Made by a program: the position numbers and the translations under genes. A DNA stretch of 64,000 bases from Setophaga petechia (Eukaryota > Chordata > Aves > Passeriformes > Parulidae), in the NCBI GenBank assembly GCA_024362935.1, contig JANCRA010000005.1:21694235-21758234 (forward strand), written 5' to 3'. Positions within the stretch are counted from its first letter, which is position 1; the number at the start of each line of letters is the position of its first letter. Below are positions 55,734 through 64,000 of the stretch, one piece after another. The notes under the pieces were generated by a model that had not been told where the DNA came from, searched no databases, and worked only from the letters and a program-made list of their open reading frames with translations.

Positions 55734-56280
55734 TGTGGTAGGTTTGACCCTGGTCAGGAGGTCAACCTCCTGCTCCTTCCCCCTCTGGAAGATGACTGGG
55801 AAAAGTCAGAGAGCTCATGGGTTGGGTTAAAGGAAAGTTTAATAAATGAATGAAAGAAAAAAAAAAAAAAAAAAAAGGTGATGCAAGGGAAATAACTAAC
55901 CACTTCCCACAAGCAGACTGATACCCAGCAAGTCTTCCAGCAATTGATAATTCTGGAAGACAAACCCACTCCCACCTTCTTATTCTGCAATCCCAGTTTT
56001 ATTGCTGAGAATGACATTATGTGGTATGGAATACCCTCTTGGCAAGTTTCAGTGTGCTGTCCTGGCTGCTTCCTCTCCCAAAATTGTTGCCTACCCCCAG
56101 CCTACTCTCTAAGGGAGCCGAGAATGAGAAAAGGTAAAGCCTCAATGCTGCGCAAGTCCTGTTCAGCAAAGGCCAAAACATTGCTGTGTCAGCTGTGCTG
56201 TTCTAGTCACAGAATACAAAACACAGCAGAATATGGGCTGCTGTGAAGAAAATTGCTTCATCCCAGCCAGACCCTGTACA
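55734..56280 (-). mobile_element. Solo LTR of an avian endogenous retrovirus
   Basis: The plus strand starts TGTGGTAGGTTTGACCCTGG and ends TGAAGAAAATTGCTTCATCC then CAGCCAGACCCTGTACA, so it has TG...CA ends. Internal blocks (TATGTGGTATGGAATACCCT, CTGTCCTGGCTGCTTCCTCT, CCCCCAGCCTACTCTC) follow the inverted order of the same bird LTR family as the fragment at 14211 (recalled, not searched). Length about 547 bp. No internal retroviral genes adjoin it. No clear target-site duplication remains, so it is old or I have the ends off by a few bases. It lies about 400 bp outside the CpG island. Confidence 0.75.
55857..55876. repeat. Poly-A run of 20 inside the LTR
   Basis: Twenty A bases follow ATGAATGAAAG in the LTR. 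Related LTR copies have a mixed A-rich stretch here, so this looks like a secondary slippage expansion. Confidence 0.85.
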
Positions 56281-59200
56281 TGAACTCAAAAAGAATAGGA
56301 AAAGCTTTTAGGTCAGGAAAGGACAGAAAAGATATCCCACCAACTGTCCAGATAACACAATCAGCTTCAAGCTTTAAATGGCAGAGGTGCTGAGTTTGAT
56401 CATCTGCAAGCATTCATTCCTAGCCTAGAATGAATTGGCAAGGTGATCCCTTTAGCTCCCACCAGTGCTCAGTGTGAATCTTGCTCACGTGATTACAGTA
56501 TCAGATAAGTAACAACTTTGGCTGTGAATCATAGTTTAGAACTGGCTTCAGTACACTCCATTCAAATCAAAATAATGGGGATTGGTGGAGAGCCACTGAC
56601 TCTACTGGAAATACTCTGCTATCAATTACAGAGCTCACCTGCATACACAACTTCATGTTTCTTACTGAGGCCTAGACTGTTCCTTCCTTTCCAAGTGGAA
56701 AAAAGACTCAATGACTGAGCCTCTCCTACTCTTCAGGTTGCACTCTAGAGCCACTTTTACTTAAATCCTTGTAACAATGACTATCACTTTGCTGAGAGGA
56801 TATATTTCTTTTGTTTCAGATCAATAGTTCACTTCTGACTTTGATACTTCAAAGTGGTGTGTCACTGGAGCGACACTGATTTAAATCTTAATTTTTAAGC
56901 TAACACGTTGAAGTGTGCTAACATCTTTTTCCATGGTCTAGCATCATATCCACTTAAAATAATGGCAAATAGTGAAGATACCATGCTTGGCAATGCTGCA
57001 GGCAATACTAGTGTCTCCAAGAATCTGCTGCTTTTTTTTTTCTTTTTTCCAGAAATGTCATAAATGCTTTCAAGTCACAACAAAATTGATTCCTAGTTCA
57101 GGGCTGAACCAGAATTGTGAAGGAGATTTCAAACTCTACTTCTGTCCTTAGGGCCTTTTGCAGAGCTGGCTTTTATGCAGCCCTCTGCCATGAAGTTCTA
57201 ATAATTGTTATGCAGTTATGGATCTCTGTAACTGGTAGTTTTAAAAAAAGCATTGTTAGCTACCATTACTGAACCTTACATGCAGATAAGGCTCTCAGCT
57301 GGGTGATGTTATACAATAACATCAATAACACAATAGTATGCAGCTCGCTGTTTGCTTAAGCACCAAGATCTACCTAAAAAAAGAAATTATGCCCATATAG
57401 CTGCTGAGGATAATAAAACTGAGTATAAAAACATAATTTTGAATCAGCCAGCTTAAAATTTTCATTAATCTGGTTCAAAACTGCCCCCTACAGAGTATTT
57501 AAAACTCTTAAATAGACTCCCTTCACAATCCTTCTGTTATTATCAGTGGGATTAGTGTTTAACCTGACTTTGTATAACCACTTTAGCAGCAGAGTACATC
57601 TTCAGAATTTTCCCCAGCATCATAGGCAGCATTTAGCACTTTCAATCCCTCTATACGCAGAACAGTGAACAATCAACTTATTTTAAAAATCAAAAAATAA
57701 GCTTAGTTTAAAATACTTTGGTCTCTCACCCTAAAACTGCAATTGAGAAGAGTTTTTCCATGGTAACATCTGTAGCATTCCTGTATTTTATCAATATATG
57801 TAGCCTAGTAGTCCAATTTATTTTTCTAAATAAGTATATGGGTCTGTACATCATGTGGAAAATGCTGTCTGGTTAAGAGGAATTTAGTGTTGCCAAATTG
57901 TGTTTACTTGACATTTTTTATTTAAAACAGACCCTTTTGGACTTCTCTGGCTGGTGAGGCCATATGGATGCTGGGGAGTTTTAGATGGGGAAACAGAACC
58001 TTTGTTTACACTGCAAGTGGATTGCAACAGCTGAAGTTATGTATACAGCCTAAAGATCACAAGCTTCACTACCCACGCTGTGGCTGCACTCTGTGCCATC
58101 TTACCCTTTCTTTCACATCCCAGTTTTTGGGAATTAGGTGCTGCTGTACATTGCATTGCTCAGGCTGAAACTAGGGTACCCAGTTACCTGGAGTGCCTTG
58201 GCCATTCTGGGCTCACTGCTGTGCACCACAGGGGACTCCTCAAGGGCATCACTTCACTCCAGGCCTGAGGTGCAACCTGCCCTGTGGGCACCTCAGTGAT
58301 TAAAGCAAGCCCCAGCTGTTAGGGACACAAGCCCAGGCTGTTTGAGACATAATCCAGGCTCTCCTCAGCTCTGCTCTCCACCTGCAAAGCCACTCTGCCA
58401 CCACTGGTGGAACAAAGGTGGTGCCGAGTTTGGGTGGCTGCAGCATCCTGACATGCCATCCTCAGTGGGAGGTACCACAGCCCACTGAGTGGTAGTGGGC
58501 ACCAAAATTTAATCTGGTCAACAATGGACCACCATTCTTGATCTGTTTCCTCTGCATCTTGAACAGAAGGGATGCTTGCTGCTATTTCATAAATGACACA
58601 CACACAGTAACTGACACACATTTTTGAATGTGCTATGGAATTCAGCCTTGAGGAAAATGTATATTTTATTTATAATATATTTGGAAAAGCAATTTAGGAA
58701 GAAATTCTTTTTTATCAATGCAAGGAAATATATATGCAATTCATTAATTTTGTGTGGGAATATCTGTAGTAAAAAAAGCCTCTACTTAGCTCTTAACTGA
58801 TGTGACTGATTATGATGGCTCCAAACTATTTTCTTGTCTTGTTTTGTTGCAAGTTCCAGTTAGGACTGGGACTGTGAAAAGAGCAAGAGAAAATTGCTTA
58901 TATTACAGATAGAACCCTAGTAAAAGGAATTGCTGAGCTGGAAGGAGTTGAGGCCTGAAGGCCAATACAAATTGGTAGCTACAAGAAAGATTAAAATTGG
59001 ATTTACCAAATACATAGTGCTTCATTTTTGACATTCAAATAATTTCAGAGCATACAAAAGAGGTGGAACCTCTAAGCTGGGGTGACTTCAGTAACATATT
59101 TTGACAAGATGTGCTTTAAAAATATGTTATACAACAACAGCACTGGGAAAGATATCCTAGTTTTGATTTAATATCTCATATGTAATAGTATATGCTTCTT

Positions 59201-62200
59201 TTGATGTTCTGATCCAACTGTAGCATTTGGAGTACTCAGATGTCTGTATTCTTACAGTTGCCTCCAGTTCCCTGAGCCGTTTGGTATTTCATCATGTAAG
59301 GCATTTGGATGCTCCATCACTTTCATTAAGTCCTTTGCTTGTGACTCTTGCCAGAAAATTATTACCTCAAAAAGAAGTATATAATCCATCAGGTCAAAAG
59401 GTGTAATATCAAGTGAAAGGCTCATATAAAAATCTCTTAGCAGTTGCATACAGTCATCAGAAAAAGCCAAGATCAACTTTTCCACTCCATAAAGTATTCT
59501 TGTTGTGATTAAGGTCTCTGCTTTTGGTTAATAAAATTGCTATAACTACTACTACTTACTTTTGTTATTGTCATGGCAACTGTTACTGTTGCTGTTACTG
59601 TTGGTATTGTCACACAACATTTCATAACTATGTAGTTAGTTATTATTACAATTGTTACTGTTGTTATTTCTGTGGTTATTTTACTGAATATTTCTCTGTC
59701 ACAAATGTAAATATTTAGAAGCATTTAATTAATTAAATATATTTTGTGTCTTAAACCTTTTGGTTGATATCCTGTTATATACTTGGAAAGCAATCAAGCA
59801 TAAAGTAGAAATGAGAAGGTGTTCTTAATTTGAGTACTACACATCTCTGACAATATGTTTAGGAACGTGGTTAAACTTTGGATTGTTTTTGTGGCACAAA
59901 GAATTAGGCAAGTGATTTCTCATAAAATACTGAAGTGAACATGTTCTGCCATTAAGATCTCATGAACAAAAAGAAGAAGCCTAGTGTGAAATTGTCACAT
60001 GAGAAGCAGAAAGATGGTTTTGCCTCTGTTTGAGATGTCATGCTTCAGATCATGTATGAAATTTTAGAAGCAGTTGTTATGTACATGTAAGTACCTCCCC
60101 TTCCGTGATAGGCATGACTTCAAGCTTCTGACCCTTAATGGCTATAGTGAGTAATTTATATTTATAGTTATAAAAATTACTACATAAACAATAACTCAAT
60201 GTTCCATTAAAAAATACTAAGTAGTAAATCAATTTTGCCTGGTTTCCAAATAAAAGCATGATTATTCTCACTAAAAGCATTTGAGCTGTATAATACCTAA
60301 GTAAGTTACATTTTTGCTTCCTGGAGAAATTTTCTTTTTCAACAGATTAGAGTTCTGATCCAACAAGATTCCTCCTATTTAATAAACATGTAAGTACATC
60401 CTTAAATTTTATTAACAGCTATTTCCTTGAAGCTAAATGGAATAAAGAATACTTTCCAAAAGCCTTTTTAATATGGTTGTGCCTACTGGGCAAAGTTGAA
60501 ACTACCCCAACAAAATGAGGGCCAAATTATGAAGTAATTTGAATGAAACTTCTGTTGACCTTAACAGAATTTTTACTTGATTAAGAATAATGGAATTTGG
60601 AACCAAGGAAATGTGATTCAAGGGTGACTGAGAATGTGCTGTTGTTACTGCATCAAGCCTTCCTTTCAGGGCACTGCCTGTGTGTGCAGAGCACAGGCAA
60701 GTGCAGGAAGGGTGTCCATTTCTGCTCGACCTGACTGCATTTTAATGCTTTCTTATTAGTCAAGCTGGAGGAGACAGGCAATGAGAAGGAAAGCTCTAAT
60801 TAGTACATATATTTTGCTTTTGATAACTGCTCAAATGGTAGATAGAACATTACCTACATTGCATGCATTTCATACATACTCCTGATTGTTACAAGAGCTT
60901 ACTTTAATGAAGTATTAAATTTACATATAAAATTGTTTTCAGTAAAGTATGAAGAACTGGATCTGCTAATAAGCCTTGTTCTGGTTGGAAACCAAACGGA
61001 ACCAAGAGTCCCAGAATGCCAGAAATAGGACAATAAATATTTCTGGCACAATTTCAAAGGTGCATAATGCCAGACACAGACATGTAAAAGTAATGGCAAG
61101 CTCTACAGAGATTATAAAAGAAATAAAATCACAGTTCGTAATTCATAGAATCATGTTAAATAGCAGGCTTATAAACCAATTCTTATAATAAAATCCACAT
61201 GTAAGAGTATCTGTGATTTCATTCAGTTAAAGATGACAAATATTAGGGCTCCCCTTGAAAGCAAATATATATCTTGCAGGACAATGAACAGTTACTTTGT
61301 CTTCATATTTAATGGTATAAACTCTGCTAGCCTTTTCATATGTGATTTTAAAATAACTTTTCAAAGAATGCGAAATTTGCAAGTGTTCAGAATTTTTGAA
61401 CATTTTGCAGCTACTGAGTATCCTTTGCTAGAATTATTACTGCTTCAGGTTTAGAGAATTTAAGATCTGAAATTACAATGCTGTCATGTGCAAAACTCCC
61501 AGGCAAAATTATTTTCTCATGGTATGTCATACTAATAAATGTCTGAAACAGAGCTTGAATTAATTATATTAGAAGGATGTCCAAAATATTCCCTTTCCCA
61601 AAATGAATTTATTTCATTAAATGCATTTAGAAGTAGGACAAAAAGAACTTCTACTGTAATCACTCCAATGACTTCCAATGATAGTATTCAAAATCATTTC
61701 AAGCCTCTTTGGCTACATAGAGGTGCTTAGATAAAATTAACTTGTCTTGAGTTTTAAAAACACACCTGGGAACTGGCATTTTGGAGCAGTGTGTGTTGGG
61801 TTTCATTGCACATTTTTGGGGTACTCCCCACGTTCTAGTTGCAAACTGACCCATAATGAACCAATGAAAAGCAAGGCCAATGACAAAGATGTAATGAGTC
61901 AAAGGTAAAATGTAGATGAGACGTGGGGAAAGAGAAGAATTTGAAATAAAACTTTAGGGATTTTGGCAAAGTAAACCAGAATAAACTGCATAAGAAAAGG
62001 CTGATTTTCCAGCAGAAGCAACACATTAATTTGAGTCCTGTTGAGAATAAAGGGAGTTACTAGAAAATACAAATAGCATGTAGTGAAGTTTAGGACTTTT
62101 GTTTTAGGACAAAATATATTTTTTGTTAGATCTGTGTTATTTTATTAAGTGATATGCATTTATCAATACTAGATCAGCTCTTTCATGCCAGAAAATCAGA

Positions 62201-64000
62201 AAAAAATGGTGTAATACATTTTATGTTTGTCAGTGACTTAAATTCTTTATAAGGAATAGTAGTTTTACACATTCTTTTAATTATCTTCATTTTTAAGAGA
62301 GATAGGTGCTAATCTCAAACCTATTAATCTAAAGTACAATGAAAACTTAGTTACTCTCACTGTTAGCTGCCTGTTTTAGCAACTTGTTCTTCAAATCATC
62401 ACAAGCTCCTTTAATTTTCACAGGACTTCTAGCATCATAGTACACTGAGAAGATCAGTGAAAAATAACAATATTTGGCACATTGATAATTAAGTGGTATT
62501 GTCTTATTGAAGTCTTCTTGATGGATGCTTTTTGTTTCTTTCCCTGTATATATGATATATGCAGTTTGGTGTTGTCTCTGTTTTATGCTTAAATGACCCA
62601 TGGCTAGCAAATTAGATCCTAGAATTCCTGGGAGCTTCCACAGCACAATTATCTCTCTCCTGTTTTATAATGTACTAAATTATACCTCTCTCATATATGC
62701 ATTGATAAATGATAGGCTTTCCTGTTTGAATTGTTTGCTTCCTCTTTGATTTACCAAGAAAACTTTCAGAAAGGCTTCAGGTGGGATACTGCAAGGGATC
62801 TGATTTTCAGCAAGTGCTAATTGTCTAACCTTTGAAAATCAAGGAGGTTTAAATGTCAAGGGCAGAGAAATGCATTCATACTTGCTAAGTATTTTTTAAA
62901 TCTTAACCTATGCACCTTCCTATTTTTTCCTAGTTTCAGGAAAATAACTTCCGATGTATGTAAATTGTTTTCCCTTTTTTGTTACAATATAGCTTAAAAT
63001 TAACAGTCAAAATAAATCATTACATTATTGCTGAGAAAAATGCAGGCACCACACATATTTCTAACCATCTATAAATGCATTCCTACAAAGTTGTTTATTG
63101 GATAAATCTGGCCATAAATTGGCCAGGACACAGAACTTTATATGAAAAAAGCAGAACATTGAACAAAAACATTATATGTCCATGATATTAGACTTAAAGT
63201 AAAGTAACCACAAAGTCCTAAACAGGAATCCCAAAACTCACAATCTTTATAATGAAAGGAAAAGACCACATCATATAACTGTCTTAGCCAGGCAATTCGG
63301 CATTTAACTTGTTTATTTTTCAGTTAAACAAAATCCAAATATCTCCAGGGAAGACAATGCTAATAACAAACATAACCACATAAGCTTTGTATATGAAGTT
63401 CAATTTTAGCTTTAGTAGGGCCAATCAAATTGGAAATTGTAGTAAAAAGCCAGTAAAACTTAATCAAATTCTGTCACACGGGTAGATTGGGCATTTTGGT
63501 TTTACCCAGTTTGCTCCAGAATTTCGGGTCTGGTCCTGAGTCCTGAAATACTTGCATATTCCTTTGATAATAATCTTAGCTTTGTAAATAATTTACCATA
63601 TTCTTTGTAAGAAGATTCTATCTTAATAGAATAAGTCCTGCTTAATGAGCCCATTAGAGAAAATGAAGTATATTTGCCTATTGCTTTTCTGATTATGTTA
63701 AGAATTTTCTTGAGTATGTGATTCCCTACTGGTATAGCTTTTGTTGATTTCCCCAAGAAAAAGAGCAGCCTGCTCATGGAATCGCCACCTGCAGCTTACT
63801 GATTTTAAAACTCTCCTGAAGACACTTCATTAGCAGAAAAGGTATATGCAATAATTAATTAATTTGTGTTTCTCTATAATATTGACACTACATAAAAAAT
63901 TATATATAGCTATAATAAATCTTTGCTTTTTCACACTGTACTTAAGTGCTCTTATTACACTGGCATCATCTTTTTTTCTTTAACACGTTCTTTCCTCAAT
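56281..64000. other. Intergenic DNA upstream of LNPK; no supported gene
   Basis: Apart from the decayed repeat at 59536-59690, the stretch is AT-rich unique sequence. The 100-codon minus-strand frame at 58621-58319 is GC-richer than its surroundings but unrecognised. By vertebrate synteny EVX2 and HOXD13 should lie beyond the right edge; no homeobox exon is seen within the window. Confidence 0.6.
59536..59690. repeat. Decayed trinucleotide/hexanucleotide repeat (TTACTG, GTT, TTA)
   Basis: Runs such as TGTTACTGTTGCTGTTACTG and ATTGTTACTGTTGTTATTTC recur with interruptions. Both strands lack stops in one frame each, a by-product of the three-base periodicity, not coding. Confidence 0.75.

Noticed and set aside
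55754..56246. Open frames of 87 and 100 codons
   Set aside because: They overlap the solo LTR, which has no coding role.
59509..59724. Open frames on both strands rich in Thr/Ile/Val or Tyr/Cys
   Set aside because: By-products of a decayed trinucleotide repeat.
1..64000. CRISPR arrays, bacterial operons, phage or plasmid modules
   Set aside because: The sequence is vertebrate nuclear DNA: spliced gene, CpG island, CR1 and LTR repeats. No regularly spaced direct repeats or prokaryotic gene density are seen.
56281..64000. EVX2 or other homeobox exons expected from synteny
   Set aside because: I looked for a homeodomain (WFQNRR-type) reading on either strand and found none; EVX2 must lie beyond the right edge if synteny holds.

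Overview
The window is nuclear DNA from a bird. The evidence is several CR1 LINE fragments of the avian type, two copies of a bird-type endogenous-retrovirus LTR, short introns for a vertebrate, and AT-rich, CpG-poor DNA broken by one strong CpG island. A non-galliform bird is my guess from the LTR family, but I cannot fix the order or species.

One protein-coding gene can be supported: LNPK (Lunapark, also called KIAA1715 or Lnp), on the minus strand. Twelve coding exons run from the ATG at 50823 down to the TAA at 12653. Every junction has GT-AG splice sites, and the phases join into one uninterrupted frame of 417 residues (human about 428). The product is an ER membrane protein of three-way tubule junctions. 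It shows an N-terminal MGG myristoylation signal, a coiled coil, two membrane segments, a second coiled coil, a Pro/Ser-rich linker, a C4 zinc finger, the name-giving LNPARK motif and an acidic tail.

Layout by region. 1-11879: downstream flank with a 22-base poly-G run, a small CR1 end and no supported gene. 11880-12652: probable 3' UTR with a good poly(A) signal. 12653-50878: coding exons and introns 2 to 12; intron 12 is the richest in repeats, with an LTR piece nested in a CR1 element. 50879 to about 54569/54678: intron 1. About 54175-55330: CpG-island promoter, with CCAAT and GC boxes, two candidate first-exon splice donors and a 39-bp minisatellite. 55734-56280: a solo LTR just upstream of the promoter. 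56281-64000: intergenic DNA. From conserved vertebrate synteny (LNPK, then EVX2, then HOXD13) this should be the start of the LNPK-EVX2 interval, which in mammals carries HoxD limb enhancers; no EVX2 exon is visible here.

I found no undescribed multi-gene system. The less ordinary items are sequence-level: a poly(A) signal fused to the stop codon, several perfect short-loop inverted repeats in introns, a palindrome inserted within a CR1 copy, the promoter minisatellite and GTACCG-like repeat, and the LTR beside the promoter.
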